In this document: positions 20,055-31,933 of the stretch, one piece after another
Position numbering within the stretch: the stretch's first letter is position 1
Layout of the letters: each line of letters opens with the position of its first letter
Assembly (NCBI GenBank): GCA_030568195.1
Contig: JAJLTO010000007.1
Coordinates: forward strand, 682,001 to 746,000
Length of the DNA: 64,000 nt
Reading direction: 5' to 3'
Source of the DNA: Dipodascopsis uninucleata var. uninucleata
Lineage: Eukaryota; Ascomycota; Lipomycetes; Lipomycetales; Lipomycetaceae
Translations under genes and position numbers: made by a program
Notes under the pieces: model-generated
The model's database searches: none
Seen by the model: only the letters and a program-made list of their open reading frames with translations
Told to the model about the DNA's origin: nothing

Positions 20055-20594
20055 ATGGCATATACTGTGATAGTAATGCTTGATTATTATTCAGCAGAGA
20101 AGCAACTTGCTCGTCTTACTAGGCGAGATGAACGTTCACAATCACCTGCTAGTAGAAGTTTCAAGAGCAGCAGCCCTCGTTCATCAGAGGTTGCCCAAGA
20201 GCTTGCGCATATTTACAATATAGATGAAGACTCAGCATTAGTTTATGTGCATAGTGTACGCATGCAGGACACAATTGCTGCTGTTCAGATTCGTTATAAT
20301 ATCTCATCAGAACGTATTCGACGAGCGAATCGACTATGGTCTAATGACAGTATCCATTCACGAGCGATGCTATTTGTTCCAGTAGCCGAATGCGATCATG
20401 ACTTCCACCTTATTGACTTACATCCTCATGACATACCCAAACGCCTTCCATCATATGCAGTACCATTTGGAACGGCAATAATTGACGATTCAGTGGAGGT
20501 TCTTGTTTGCATTGTTCCCATCCGACAGTTGGGATTCTTTCCTCCTTCTCAATCTTCTACGCCTACGCAGCTTAGTCCCATATCATCGATATAG
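20055..20594 (+). CDS. LysM-domain protein, probably intracellular
   Basis: About 179 residues from the ATG at 20055; an internal ATG at 20076 is also possible. One LysM module is visible at roughly residues 70-120: a YVHSVRMQDTIAAVQIRYNI segment, then the second helix RIRRANRLW and a final strand MLFVPV. No signal peptide is visible, unlike secreted LysM effectors. The N-terminus is Ser/Arg-rich and charged. Similar single-LysM, non-secreted proteins occur in other ascomycetes with unknown role. The tail is Ser/Pro/Thr-rich. A further 5' exon cannot be excluded. The stop lies about 100 bp from the convergent chitin synthase gene. Confidence 0.7.
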   Translation: MAYTVIVMLDYYSAEKQLARLTRRDERSQSPASRSFKSSSPRSSEVAQELAHIYNIDEDSALVYVHSVRMQDTIAAVQIRYNISSERIRRANRLWSNDSIHSRAMLFVPVAECDHDFHLIDLHPHDIPKRLPSYAVPFGTAIIDDSVEVLVCIVPIRQLGFFPPSQSSTPTQLSPISSI

Positions 20595-20695
20595 AAGACA
20601 ACATTCTGAAAGCTATACTTGGTATAGAAAATTAAGTAACATCTTATATAAACCAAAAAATGACTGTATTATTACAAGATTTAAAATCGGATATC

Positions 20696-23600
20696 CTACT
20701 TGCCAATGCTAAGGCCTAGACTAGCGCCAACATCTACGCTTTTAATACGCTCACTTACTCGCAATGATGCTAACTGCTGAATTATATCCATACATAAGTA
20801 TACGAATGATCCACTTCCACGGATAACGGCCAACACTGCAACAGACCATAAAATAACTGAATTTTTGTTAGCATTAAGAAATACATGTAAAAATTATATA
20901 GGTATATATCATTGTTATGACAAACTGTTAATCAGATGATTTACTTACAAGTCAAATATCCATTGGGGCCACTGTCAGCATCGAATGCTTCTGTGACTAT
21001 AAGAACTAGCATTGCATTGGCAGCCATCCATACTAAAACGACTCGCGTTCGAATTCCACGATAGTAATCTTCTTTAATCAATGTTTCATTGGCAGGAGGA
21101 GTTGCCACAGGAGTTCTCTCTCGCAAGTTACCCAACGCATCCTCATAGCCCGCATCAATATCTAACTGTGCTGAAGGCATATCAACTTCGACGACGTCCT
21201 TGCCCAGTCCCAGTCTTGCTTCTGCAGAACCAAGATCGCTAGCCGGTTCATTATCCCCCTTGGTACCCCATGAGACATCATGAGTATTACAAAATGCATA
21301 AACCTGCAAGGTACAGATATATGACGGTAAAAGAAGAAAGTATTGGCCAGCACTGGTAATCATATGCCACGGGTCAAAATAAAGGATTGACATTACCGTA
21401 TATAATCCAATAGTTGAGCAGAGAGATATAGAGATGTTCAATACGCTCTTATCCGTATGACCAGTAAGAGATCGAATGATATAATAAAGACCACAGAATG
21501 TCGAATATGCCGTGAGAAATGCAAATATTATCATACTGCCAGTGAACAATAGGCGCGCACCTTGAGGTCGATTCCCCAAACATATTACAAATTGTCCAAA
21601 AATAACAATGGTTAATATAATCTTCAATATCACGAAGATGTAATATGCACCATTGTTGCCAAAAGGATCCACAGTGGAATCTGTCAAGCTACCAGCTACA
21701 AAGTAGAAAGCTAGATATAAATTAGCCAGCGAGAAGAACGAAAAGAGTAGATTGAGGAATTGATAAAGAAATTCTATGTGCAAAGCGATTTTTCTCACAA
21801 TAGAATGATCCGTAAGCCAAATCTGTCTGAAATGAAGTTGAGAATAAAGAGCAGCAAAGAAAGCGCCATTGAGCCATCTTCTTCGTTGGCTTATAAATTC
21901 CGCAACATTATCCGGTACGTCAGTATCTCCACGACATGCGCGAACATGTCGTAGAAGCCAACGAGCACCTCTTTTAGCAACAAGCTCCCAGCACAGAATT
22001 CTGTCTTCAGCCAAATACATGTTTGCTGTGAATACATCTGCGTCACTGCCTGCTAGCTTTTCTCCTTTAAAATACGATGCCAGAGGTCCTTTTCCGTCTT
22101 CGTCATTTTGAAGAGCAATATATCTATATGCTGACAAAGCTCCTGGAAGCACTGAAATATATCCAAAAGCACTCTCCATTGGTTTGTCAAGGATGTTGGA
22201 TATTTTATACTCAAAATTTTGGCAAGCAACTAGAGGATTCAGGAGATTCCTTCCCTGTGGGCCCTTCATTGCTATGATTTCACCACTAGCGCCTGCAACA
22301 TTCGAGTCATTGTCAAATGCCTTCCAAAGTCTATATAGTGCAGTTGTATGTGGACGAGTTCCTACATCGAGAAGAACAACAACATTTGGTTTTAAAATAG
22401 GGCAGAAAGCATTAAAGAGCCAGCGATGAGAGTTCAGCTTCTTTTGATTCTTTTCCTTCAAACAAAGCATAACTTGTACAGGAACTACACCTTTTTCTGC
22501 ACCTTTAAATTTTAGATCAGCATCCAGAGAAATTTGTGTAGTGTATTCGTATATGTGAGCTTTCACTTCCTTACTGTTGACTCGGTTCTTTGCAATACCA
22601 TCTTGGAAAATTCCCATGGCGGCCATGCAGTCGAGCACTCGAGGATTTATTTTAGATCGACCATCTGCGACAATAGTAACGACAACCTTCTTCCATCCCT
22701 CTTTTCCCCATACCCGACTGCGCGTTCGTGAGCACAGATGCGCGACATTCTTCATGACTGCATGCATGGTACGAGTGAAGCTGAACTCGTCTTCATTGTA
22801 CATTGTGACGCATACACAAAGTTCAGTCTCTCTATCACTGTTAGCAGGTCTGAGAGTGAAGCCACCTCCTTCGAATTCATCTGGATCACAAGTAGCGGCT
22901 GTATATCTCATATACGTGAACTCATCACTATCACGTCGAGGAAGAAAGCTATAGAGCTTCGTTGGTACAGGACAATCCAGAACAAGATTACCACGAACCA
23001 AGCGGACCTGCTTTCGAGCAATCGCTCGATGACGTCGCGGCTGTGCATTAAAGGGGACAGCCTCGAACTCAGGACTATCCTTTCCAAGTGAGGACATTTC
23101 AGAAGTACGGTCATCTGAGTACGTATAGCTACTCCCTGTTTGACTGTCTACTTGCGTGCTAATGTCTTCATCACGTTCATCATCGTCTTCATCATCCAAA
23201 TCAGTATCTTCAAAGTACTCTGAACCAGTAGTCGTAGATTGCCCAGTTTTATCGGTCTCGGTATATTCACTATATGTTCCGGTGGATGAGCCGAATTCTA
23301 AAGTGGTATACTCTCGCTGCTCATCTGCTCTAGGAGGAGGCAAGATAACCGGAGCTGGCACGAGGTTCCGAAGTCTTCTTGGGCTAGCCATTGAGTGGCT
23401 TCCACTGTAACTGTCTTCAAGCGTGTATGTGGCTATAGGAGGTCTGATTCCGGGCGGAGGTGGAAGTGGTCGAATGGTGCTTGTACCAAATGTTGGTTCT
23501 CTACCAGCACGCGATTCTAAGTGAGCGCGCTTTGGTGATTCGGGCCCACTAGACTGCAAAAAGCTTTCACTATCATTTGTGGATTCTGTAGCCATAAGGC

Positions 23601-23913
23601 TACTTTCCTCTTCCTCTTCCTCTTCGTCGTCATCATCTCGACCCATAAGTCGTCTGTCGTCATCATCACTGAAGGCGCTGCCACTATTATCAACAGAATA
23701 CTGCGATCCAGTTCTCTCGCTAAGCTCGTATTCACTCGAAACCAAGTTTGCGCTATCTTCAGCATCTTGTAGTCTACTATACATCTTTGTGGGACGACTA
23801 GAGAACGTACTCTGCCGAGTGGGAGACCTTGAAAATGCTCTGGTGGACGGTTGCGGCAGAGGATATGGATTTCCTGATGTTTGATCTTCTGGATGGTTAA
23901 TTTTCGTGTACAT
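20696..23913 (-). CDS. Chitin synthase, class I/II type (family 2 glycosyltransferase)
   Basis: Plasma-membrane enzyme polymerising UDP-GlcNAc into chitin. Two exons: 23913-20949 and 20835-20696, with a 113 nt GTAAGT...CAG intron. The terminal exon adds about 46 residues including a hydrophobic segment, giving 1034 in total. The N-terminal 300 residues are disordered and acidic (runs of Asp/Glu near 75-105). A chitin synthase N-terminal domain precedes the catalytic core: [47 protein letters not shown] and the QRRRWLNG product-site motif. Several transmembrane helices follow. [10 protein letters not shown] and the DTDVP element favour class I/II over class III. Convergent with the LysM gene. 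Confidence 0.93.
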
Positions 23914-24553
23914 ACTGTTTTATGAGTAGTAGTATGCTTATTCGGGTTCGATTCGGATTGATTCTTGTTTATAATAAACAATGCTAAATCAATAATATAT
24001 TGGCACTAACGTATACCAATATCGTTTCTCCAGATCTTTGGTCTTATAGGTTATCCAGACACTAATAGGTAATCAAAACTAGAATTCATGAAAACGTCGC
24101 AAATATAGCCAGTATGACAGCCAACTTTTCATGACAGGCAGATGAAATGAAACTGGGTTGCAAGCTACTGCGTGTTTATATTTACATTTATTCGTCAAAG
24201 AGTAAAGCAACTCCTTTTACGTTTATTATTTCTGTAAACATAAAGCCCTATGTAGCTTTTTAAGCCTCTGAAGTCTGTTATACGCTATAATTGTTTAGTT
24301 TTCTCGGAGATGTAAACATCGGCGTTGCGCTGGAAACAGGATTTGTAAACAAGTCGCCAGTACCCCTGGTTGGCTAGGTAACACATTCCTCCCAATGTTT
24401 AGAACAACAGTTTGGTCGGCACAGAAGAAGTATAGACTATATACATATTCTATATCAGAATAGAACGTTCTCGGATAGGAGGCTGTTTTGGCAGGTGCAG
24501 TAGCTTTCATATGCTAGGAGGGATAATATTCAGTAATAAGTGTAACTGAAATT
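23914..24553. other. Divergent intergenic region between chitin synthase and F-box genes
   Basis: 640 bp holding both promoters. AT-rich with several short poly-T stretches. I saw no clear TATA element, repeat or extra exon. Confidence 0.5.
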
Positions 24554-25489
24554 ATGGAACTCCCTCAAGAGCTTTTGTTGCCGATTTTTGGTCAACTGAA
24601 CCTTGCAGATCTAGGCAGATGTGCGCAAGTGTGTAGGAAGGTACGTGACTTATATACTATTCCGAGAAATGAAGACTTATAAATTAACGGAAAGCAGTGG
24701 TATGATGTAGCCAATGACAGGTCACTATGGAATGCAGTAGACCTATCTAATTGCAAGCCTAAAGAGCTGGCAGGTACAGCAGAGGAGTCCTCACTACTCA
24801 CGAACATCTGCAGATTCACCTGTCATCTCAAAATTTGCAATCCTCAATATCTGATAGGCGATGATGTGGTGCCACTTTTAGAAGCACTTTCAGACTCATT
24901 ATCTATACTTCCTCTTTTGGAACTCTGCTTAGAGAATATCTCACAGCTAGATTCAGGAGTTACTGCGCGTATGCTCCGACAGCTTCCAGCGCGTCTTATG
25001 GTGCTTAGTCTAAAAGGCACTCTTTCAACCGACGAGGTCCTCGTTAACGGTCTTTTTACCAATAGGTGCTTGTGCAGCAATTTAGAGCATTTAAATATTT
25101 CATATTGTGCTTTTGGTAATTTTGGTGTTGTTCAAATTCCTCATGCAGTTCCTGGACTTAGATCTCTTGCACTAGCAGGAAACTTGAATGTTGGTGGCCA
25201 GGACTTACGTGAGCTCTTTGCAAGCTTAACGACTGCACTAATTGCTTTAGACATTCGTTTTATCGTAGGAATAGAGCCCGCTTGGCTCCTATCAGCACTC
25301 AAGAGGATACACTCTGTTCTTTCAGTGGATGTACGAGGTTGTGACACGTTCACTTTGAAGCATATCACCGTTATGAATAGAATTTCTCCCCGGACATATG
25401 TGCATCACTCTGCTGTCCTTGAAGATGAAACCGAGGATGCGTACAAACAGTACGTGTCATTGATCGCATCAGCTCCTATTATTATATGA
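24554..25489 (+). CDS. F-box protein with degenerate leucine-rich repeats
   Basis: Probable substrate receptor of an SCF ubiquitin ligase, 292 residues. Two exons, 24554-24640 and 24698-25489, with a 57 nt intron (GTACGT...CAG, branch-like AATTAAC). Only the spliced form restores the F-box: residues 2-40 give LPQELLLPIFGQLNLADLGR, then CAQVCRKWYDVAND and LWNAVDL. Irregular leucine-rich repeats follow (LEHLNISYC, LRSLALAGN, LIALDIRF, VLSVDVRGC), as in small FBXL proteins. The target is unknown. The intron falls inside the F-box, a good internal check of the gene model. Confidence 0.85.
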
Positions 25490-25792
25490 TTTATGTTTTG
25501 GTCCAATGTATTCTATCCTGTCATTTCTTGGGCATGCTACTGGTGTATATTAGTAGTTTTGAATGGTTTTGTTGTTTTGATTCTTTGACTCTTCTTATGT
25601 TTTGGCACGAGTCTTAATACCAGGAGAAGGTATGGAGGAGTTGGTATTGTAGTCTATTGATACCATAATATATCTTATGGTTTCTCGTTCTATCGTGGAC
25701 TTTTTATTTGTATTTTATATGTCTATTACTATTCAATTCATATTATCTTACACTTTCAATGATGATGTACAAAGACAATATCTGCGTTCTTG
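25490..25792. other. Convergent intergenic region, no gene seen
   Basis: 303 bp between the F-box gene and PRP31, AT-rich. I searched the minus strand here for the missing C-terminal part of Prp31 and saw no plausible exon. Confidence 0.55.
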
Positions 25793-26965
25793 TCACATCG
25801 TAACGTAATCTTCGGAATCTGCCTCACCAAACTTCATTCTATTCTGAGCCTTACGTAAATCTGTCATTGCAAATTTCTCCTTATACTTTCTAATTCTTCG
25901 ACCTCCTCGCTTTTTAGATGGCTTATCATCTGGTGCTGGAAGAGGCTTCGGACCCTTATTAGAAGGCGGCTCACCGAGCTTCTCCAGCTTCTCCAAAACT
26001 TCTGTTTCTAGCTTCCTGCCCGCACTTCCATCCATGTTTTCATGAACTCTGTCTATGCGTGCTGCTAATACAACTTTTCCTGCCAAAATTCTCATCGCAT
26101 TTTTGCGTAAGTCCATAGGTACTGATTGTACTAACTGACAATGATACAGAAATCCTTGTTGCCGTATGCCTGTATGTCCTAGACCAATACTGGTAGTATC
26201 TCGCTTTGATCCCAGTGCGGCGATATTACATGATGGCATCTTAGAGAGTCCATTAAGCCCTCCAGCGACACCGAAGAGCTGAGCAGCTGTTTGAGGGCCT
26301 ACCAATGCTGCTGTGTTCGGCGCAAATAGTGACATTCTTGTTGAAACATAGTTTACAATCTCCCGCTTACCTGCATCTAAGTAAAGAAGAATGTCACAAG
26401 CAGTTTTAATTTTCTTCATTTCCATCTCATCCAGTTCCTTTCCTGTAGTTGTACTAGATGATACCGTTATAACCATGACTGTTGCTGCTTGCAAAAATTC
26501 ACCTAGCTGGCCGGTTTTATTGCTGACACTTTTAACATCGTTCCCTATTATCTTAACAGCTTGCACATAATCTATCGGATTGGCTACCAGAGACTCAAGC
26601 TCCGGAAATCTTGTATAGTATTTTTCCTTTACAAATTTGTGAACATTGACTATCTCCGTTGTAACGTCCACAGACAGCGTGTTTGCTGATACTAATAATC
26701 GATATTCAGGATTATCTTCGAGATTGCCCTCTGCGCTCTCTGACATTCCTGCTTCCGAATACATTTTGACTTTCTCAATCAAAGGCTTGAGTTCTTCCAT
26801 TAATTTTCCAGTGGTCTCCAGTTCTCTTAGCAGACTGTCTTTTGTTATTGACCCTGGGCCACTGACCATCTCTCCCTCTTCATCTGGTCCTGGCGTACCT
26901 TCTCTAGATTCGCTAGGAGATACCGAGGGCGAAAAGTCCGCCAACAGCTCATCTACAAGTGACAT
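25793..26965 (-). CDS. PRP31: U4/U6-U5 tri-snRNP splicing factor Prp31
   Basis: Binds the 15.5K-U4 snRNA complex through its Nop domain and holds the tri-snRNP together. Single exon, 390 residues. An N-terminal coiled coil (about 40-130) is followed by the NOSIC/Nop region: the IDYVQAVKIIGND stretch, YVSTRMSLFAPN, then GGLNGLSKMPSCN and GFLYHCQLVQS, all diagnostic. The basic tail KKRGGRRIRKYKEKF and NRMKFGEADSEDY ends the protein. Human and yeast Prp31 are near 500 residues, so about 100 C-terminal residues are absent, and no further exon is visible. It shares a 276 bp divergent promoter with PRP16. Confidence 0.95.
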   Translation of the reverse strand: MSLVDELLADFSPSVSPSESREGTPGPDEEGEMVSGPGSITKDSLLRELETTGKLMEELKPLIEKVKMYSEAGMSESAEGNLEDNPEYRLLVSANTLSVDVTTEIVNVHKFVKEKYYTRFPELESLVANPIDYVQAVKIIGNDVKSVSNKTGQLGEFLQAATVMVITVSSSTTTGKELDEMEMKKIKTACDILLYLDAGKREIVNYVSTRMSLFAPNTAALVGPQTAAQLFGVAGGLNGLSKMPSCNIAALGSKRDTTSIGLGHTGIRQQGFLYHCQLVQSVPMDLRKNAMRILAGKVVLAARIDRVHENMDGSAGRKLETEVLEKLEKLGEPPSNKGPKPLPAPDDKPSKKRGGRRIRKYKEKFAMTDLRKAQNRMKFGEADSEDYVTM

Positions 26966-27241
26966 ACTGCACTCTAAATCTGCTGTCAGTAATATAGACT
27001 ATATGCACGCGATATTTTCGACTTTTAAGCTGAGATCAAAATAATTTGTTACGTTCTTGCACCCGTTCTCGTGATGTTGAATAGTAAAAAGATTTCTTCG
27101 ATGTAAAGAGCCAAGCTTATAAAACCCTAAACAAAGTAGATATTTTTTGTTCTTAAACTGGTACTCTGAATAACACGAAAGAGCAGATTTACACATGCGA
27201 AGAAGTCAGAAGTTGGACAAAGCGGTAATCTGATAATAAGA

Positions 27242-30200
27242 ATGTCAGATTTTCGTCAAATAAACTTTACTGGCGTGGCAGAACGTCTACCAGGCTCAGA
27301 GGAAGAGGAATCTGCGAAGGGAAGAGTTGGACTGGTTACTCGACTGGGTGGGCTTCGAAAGAAGCATGCAAGATCACCACAGGAAGATTCAATAGAGAGA
27401 TTCAAAGAGTCAGAAAACGATGAAGAAGATACGAGGCAAACTATTTTAAAGCGGACATCGCTTTCATCCGCGACTGGATCGCGCCGTGAGAGAAGAGTAG
27501 GCACGCCCTCCCATACAGATGGTCTCTCTATGGAGGCTAGGCAACGTTTATTAGATAGATCACGACGACACGGGCGAGGAGGCGTTACAACAGCGAGCAG
27601 CTCGATAAGGAGGCACAGGGGCTCTAGTGATAGGAAATATGAAATTACTAGAGTCTCAAGAGAAGACTCTTATCGTGGGAAAGAAGACAGCCGAGATCGA
27701 GATCGTCAACGAGATCGTGGCGATACTAACTACAATCATGATGAGGATAACGATTATTATCGCCAACTGCGTATAGAACGTCGACGACAAGGGGAAACTC
27801 CGCGCCATACTTCTCGCAGAGGTCTCTCATCTGAAGAATACGACGAGGATAGCTTGGTGGCACTGGACCGTGATTGGTATGTTGCGGATGAAGATGGACA
27901 CGTTGCCGGAGACGAAATTCACAATCCTTTCGGTGCTAGTGGGTACAATTACGAAGACGCTGAAGCGAAACTACAAGCTAAAATGACAGCTCGTGTCAGT
28001 ATGAAGGCTCGCGCTAAACAACAGGACTCAGAGATGTGGGAAAACAATCGTCTGGTTACATCCGGCGTGTCGAGTGCAAACGACTTTAGGCAAGACTTCG
28101 ATGCAGATCATGATGAATCGCGAGTACACTTAATTGTACATGAGACAGTACCATCGTTTCTTGATGGTCGGAGCGTTTTTACGAAACAGAGGGAACCAGT
28201 TTCTGCTATACGTGATCCTCAGAGTGACATGGCCGTGTTGAGTCGCAAAGGCAGTTTACTTGTTCGTGAACGTCGCCAACAGAGAGAACGACAAAGACAA
28301 GCAAAAGAAGCTCTTAGCATCACGGGAAGTGCTATTGGAAATGTTTTAGGTGCGAACTCAAATGAATCGGGCGATCATGATGGTGATAGTGTGTTGGGTG
28401 GAAATATTAGAGCCAACCTAGATAGTGCAACTAGTTCAAATAGGTTTTTGGACCATATGAAACGTAAGCCAGATACAGGCTCTTCTAAATTTAGTCAAGA
28501 GAAGACAATTAAAGAGCAGCGCCAATTCTTACCTGCATTTGCTGTAAGGCAAGAACTTCTTAAGGTCATTAGGGATAACCAGGTTATTATAGTCATAGGA
28601 GAAACAGGGTCGGGTAAAACTACACAGCTCACACAATTTCTATTTGAAGATGGCTATGGAAAGTATGGCATGATTGGCTGCACACAACCGAGACGTGTTG
28701 CCGCAATGAGTGTAGCGAAACGAGTTAGTGAAGAAATGGGCGTTGATTTAGGTGGTTTGGTGGGTTATTCTATTCGATTCGAGGATTGTACAAGTCCAGA
28801 GACAGTAGTCAAATATATGACAGATGGTATTTTACTACGCGAGTCTCTTCTTGAACCAGAGCTTGATAAATACTCTTGCATTATCATGGACGAAGCACAT
28901 GAGCGAGCTTTAAATACTGATGTTTTAATGGGTTTATTTAAACAAGTTTTAGCTCGGAGAAGAGATTTGAAACTAATTGTGACTTCAGCGACGATGAATG
29001 CAGAACGGTTCTCTCAGTTCTATGGAGGAGCACCTCAATTCACCATTCCTGGTCGAACATTCCCAGTTGATGTGATGTTTTCGCGATCTCCAGTTGAGGA
29101 TTATGTCGATGCAGCTGTGAAGCAAATTCTTAGTATTCATTTACAACAGGGTCCAGGAGATATCCTAGTATTTATGACCGGTCAGGAGGATATTGAGACA
29201 ACATGTGAAGTGACTGCGCAGCGATTATCTCAGCTGGACGACCCTCCGAAGCTCGAAATTCTACCTATATATTCGCAAATGCCTGCAGACTTACAAGCTC
29301 GTATATTTGACAAAGCAGAGAAGGGTACTCGAAAGGTGATTGTAGCGACAAACATTGCTGAAACATCACTTACCGTGGATGGTATCATGTTTGTTGTTGA
29401 TTGTGGTTATACAAAGCTGAAAGTGTATAATCCCCAAATGGGAATGGACACATTGCAAATGACGCCTATTTCCCAGGCTAATGCAAATCAACGCTCGGGT
29501 CGAGCTGGTCGTACTGGGGCTGGTATTGCTTATAGACTCTATACTGAAAGTGCTTACAGAAACGAGCTCTATGTACAAACAATTCCTGAAATCCAGCGTA
29601 CAAATCTGGCGCACACAGTCTTACTACTTAAGTCCCTTGGTGTCAAAGATTTAATGCAATTTGACTTTATGGATCCCCCTCCATCAGAGACTATGTCAGC
29701 AAGTCTTTATGAGTTATGGGCTCTTGGTGCTCTGGATAACACCGGACAGCTTACTGCTCTTGGATCCAGAATGGGTTCTTTCCCGATGGAACCGTCTTTG
29801 TGCAAACTTCTAATCGTTGCGGCAGAGAACGGTTGTGCCGAGGAAATGTTAACTATAGTCTCGATGCTTTCGGTACCAAATGTGTTTTACCGACCGAAGG
29901 AGCGCCAGGAAGAAAGTGACGCTGCGCGCGAGAAATTTTTTGTTCCTGAATCAGACCATTTGACTTTGTTGCACGTGTATTCACAATGGAAATCAAATGG
30001 CTATTCAGATGGCTGGTGCATGCGACACTTCCTGCATCCCAAGACTTTGCGTCGTGCAAAGGAAATCCGCCAACAGCTCTCAGATATTATGATAACGCAA
30101 AAGCTACCAGTAGATTCTTGTGGTTCAGACTGGGATATAATCCGTAAATGTGTGTGCGCTGGCTACTTCCACCAGGCAGCTAAGGTGAAAGGTTTAAGTG

Positions 30201-30412
30201 AATTTATCAACTTGCGTACCAGTGTAACTATGCAGTTACATCCAACTTCTGCACTTTATGGCCTAGGATACTTGCCGGACTATGTTGTCTATCACGAATT
30301 GATCCTGACATCCAGAGAGTTCATGTCTACGGTAACAGCTGTAGATCCCCAATGGCTGGCGGATTTTGGAAACGCTTTCTATTCTATAAGAGAACGCAAG
30401 AAACTGATTTAA
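27242..30412 (+). CDS. PRP16: DEAH-box splicing helicase Prp16 (DHX38)
   Basis: RNA-dependent ATPase that remodels the spliceosome between the first and second catalytic steps. Single exon, 1056 residues. The N-terminal 400 residues are Arg/Asp/Glu-rich and disordered. The helicase core has motif I GETGSGKT near 454-461, DEAH near 550, SAT near 582, and [10 protein letters not shown]. The winged-helix, ratchet and OB regions follow, with the Prp16-specific pattern [51 protein letters not shown] and the final FYSIRERK. These separate it from Prp2, Prp22 and Prp43. Divergent neighbour of PRP31, another spliceosome gene. Confidence 0.96.
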   Translation: MSDFRQINFTGVAERLPGSEEEESAKGRVGLVTRLGGLRKKHARSPQEDSIERFKESENDEEDTRQTILKRTSLSSATGSRRERRVGTPSHTDGLSMEARQRLLDRSRRHGRGGVTTASSSIRRHRGSSDRKYEITRVSREDSYRGKEDSRDRDRQRDRGDTNYNHDEDNDYYRQLRIERRRQGETPRHTSRRGLSSEEYDEDSLVALDRDWYVADEDGHVAGDEIHNPFGASGYNYEDAEAKLQAKMTARVSMKARAKQQDSEMWENNRLVTSGVSSANDFRQDFDADHDESRVHLIVHETVPSFLDGRSVFTKQREPVSAIRDPQSDMAVLSRKGSLLVRERRQQRERQRQAKEALSITGSAIGNVLGANSNESGDHDGDSVLGGNIRANLDSATSSNRFLDHMKRKPDTGSSKFSQEKTIKEQRQFLPAFAVRQELLKVIRDNQVIIVIGETGSGKTTQLTQFLFEDGYGKYGMIGCTQPRRVAAMSVAKRVSEEMGVDLGGLVGYSIRFEDCTSPETVVKYMTDGILLRESLLEPELDKYSCIIMDEAHERALNTDVLMGLFKQVLARRRDLKLIVTSATMNAERFSQFYGGAPQFTIPGRTFPVDVMFSRSPVEDYVDAAVKQILSIHLQQGPGDILVFMTGQEDIETTCEVTAQRLSQLDDPPKLEILPIYSQMPADLQARIFDKAEKGTRKVIVATNIAETSLTVDGIMFVVDCGYTKLKVYNPQMGMDTLQMTPISQANANQRSGRAGRTGAGIAYRLYTESAYRNELYVQTIPEIQRTNLAHTVLLLKSLGVKDLMQFDFMDPPPSETMSASLYELWALGALDNTGQLTALGSRMGSFPMEPSLCKLLIVAAENGCAEEMLTIVSMLSVPNVFYRPKERQEESDAAREKFFVPESDHLTLLHVYSQWKSNGYSDGWCMRHFLHPKTLRRAKEIRQQLSDIMITQKLPVDSCGSDWDIIRKCVCAGYFHQAAKVKGLSEFINLRTSVTMQLHPTSALYGLGYLPDYVVYHELILTSREFMSTVTAVDPQWLADFGNAFYSIRERKKLI

Positions 30413-30621
30413 TATCATTCAGTTGCTAAGTATAATTATCAAATGGATTAGGAACCGCAGAACTGTTGATAATCATGTAATATTACAAAAAGTTATAGAA
30501 TGGGCCTATTTGGTCATGTTATGATATTAATTGTAAGTTAAATGTATATAGGAACGACTCACATTAGCTCAAAATGATTTACAAAAACAGCCAGTACTTA
30601 TTTTTGTCATGTGTACTAGAA

Positions 30622-31137
30622 TTAGTAGTAGTTGTTATTAACTGTGTAGTCGCTTCTTTGCTGCTGATATTCACTACTATAGTCTCCACCGTAGCCAGCA
30701 CCATAGCCTCCCTCCTGGAAATCCCTTTGCTCATAGCCTCCCTGGAAGCCCATCATCTGCGGAGGTGGAGGATGATTCTCAGGAACGAAATACTCGCTAT
30801 CCATTTGGCCATAATGTTCATCGTACATCTGTTCGACCTGCTGTCGCGCATGGTGCTTAGCACGCTCCGTATCAATAAAGTTAAGACCCTTTGTCTCGAC
30901 AAGCTTATCGACCTCAGCACCTGCAATTCCCGCAATGACCTCTTTAGCAAATTGATGCTTAACTGGGGCACCCTCGCGACGCTGCCGGTCTTCAAATACC
31001 TTCATGGCCATGAAAGAGGCAGCGCCAGCGACTGCCTCATGAGAAAACTTAGCTTCGTGCTGCTCGGGTTGATAATAGTTACCGTACATTTCGTCTGCCT
31101 GCTGGCGACCAAAGCTAAGCATACTATCAAAGCTCAT
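30622..31137 (-). CDS. CipC-like stress protein (DUF3759)
   Basis: Single exon, 171 residues, probably cytosolic. The first 105 residues carry the DUF3759/CipC pattern: HEAKFSHEAVAGAASFMAMK, KHQFAKEVIAGIAGAEVDK and HARQQVEQMYDEHYG. The C-terminal 55 residues are Gly/Tyr/Gln-rich and low-complexity. CipC was named as a concanamycin-induced protein of Aspergillus nidulans; family members respond to drug, hypoxia or other stress, and the molecular role is unknown. The upstream region is almost 2 kb long, with three CCCCT stress-type elements and a TATA box, fitting inducible expression. Confidence 0.88.
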   Translation of the reverse strand: MSFDSMLSFGRQQADEMYGNYYQPEQHEAKFSHEAVAGAASFMAMKVFEDRQRREGAPVKHQFAKEVIAGIAGAEVDKLVETKGLNFIDTERAKHHARQQVEQMYDEHYGQMDSEYFVPENHPPPPQMMGFQGGYEQRDFQEGGYGAGYGGDYSSEYQQQRSDYTVNNNYY

Positions 31138-31289
31138 TATGTATTATAAATTGAAATGAGATAGAATTATCCTTATAGTAGGAATGTAGGGGGCCAATAG
31201 AAAGATTATCGACGTCGTGAGACACTTTAGTATTCGCTGAAAATGCCACGTAAATAGATCAACTTATAAAGATATGAAGTATCCCAGAG

Positions 31290-31297
31290 TCGTCCTT
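31290..31297 (-). promoter_or_regulatory. TATA box of the CipC-like gene
   Basis: The minus strand reads TTATATAA about 155 bp upstream of the ATG at 31137. Position and sequence fit a TATA-dependent, inducible promoter. Confidence 0.45.
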
Positions 31298-31531
31298 TAT
31301 ATAACATTTTCGCTCCACGTCGCGCAGAGTGCTTCTCGACTGCGGCTGCAATCTAAAATCGCTCAGTGACCAGCAAATGTTGCTAATTCTGGCTCTTTAA
31401 GCGGTTTTAGACCTGTTTCATGACGGATCCTGCAGAGGTAGCGGGAAACAGGGTCCACGATATATTCACTATTCTTAAAGTGGAATAGAAATATGCACAT
31501 TAAAGTCTGAAGTGCCCCAGTTACATATTAG

Positions 31532-31933
31532 CCCCTAATCAAGCTTTTGCTTGACCTTTCATTTGTAAATTCTAATTCCTACGCTTTGTGATCTGGTTTG
31601 TGATTCGTGCAACATGCGTCTCGTAAGCTATATAGTAAGTTATCTGGAGAAAGTCTGACCCCTGCCACTGTGTCTGTCATCCAGCTATTGAGCTCTCCTC
31701 AGTGGAACATCTCGTTCGCAGATTCGCTTAATAGGACCCAATCACGGCCAAGCTTCAGAAAAAAGGTGACGTAGCACAATATCTAAACTACATATCTGCG
31801 ACGTCTTGTGATGCGGTAATCGTGCTGCTAGAGAATACACTATGTCATTGTCGCACAGAAACTATGAAAATGTAAAAACGTCGAAACACGGAAATATGGA
31901 AATGGAACGGAAACATAAAAATGCAGCACCCCT
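31532..31933 (-). promoter_or_regulatory. Cluster of three STRE-like elements (AGGGG)
   Basis: AGGGG on the minus strand (CCCCT on plus) occurs at 31532-31536, 31659-31663 and 31929-31933, about 400 to 800 bp before the CipC-like start. AGGGG is the stress response element of Msn2/4-type zinc fingers. Five-base motifs arise often by chance, so the support is the clustering and the stress-type gene. Confidence 0.35.

Noticed and set aside
22534-23884. Plus-strand frames, one with a long Ser run, over the chitin synthase gene
   Set aside because: Antisense of the acidic and Ser-rich N-terminal region of chitin synthase; the Ser run is the complement of Glu/Asp codons.
23935-23970. GGTTCGATTC box upstream of chitin synthase
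   Set aside because: No matching A box within tRNA distance on either strand.
30574-31149. Plus-strand frame of about 190 codons over the CipC-like gene
   Set aside because: Hydrophobic mirror of the conserved DUF3759 coding sequence on the minus strand.
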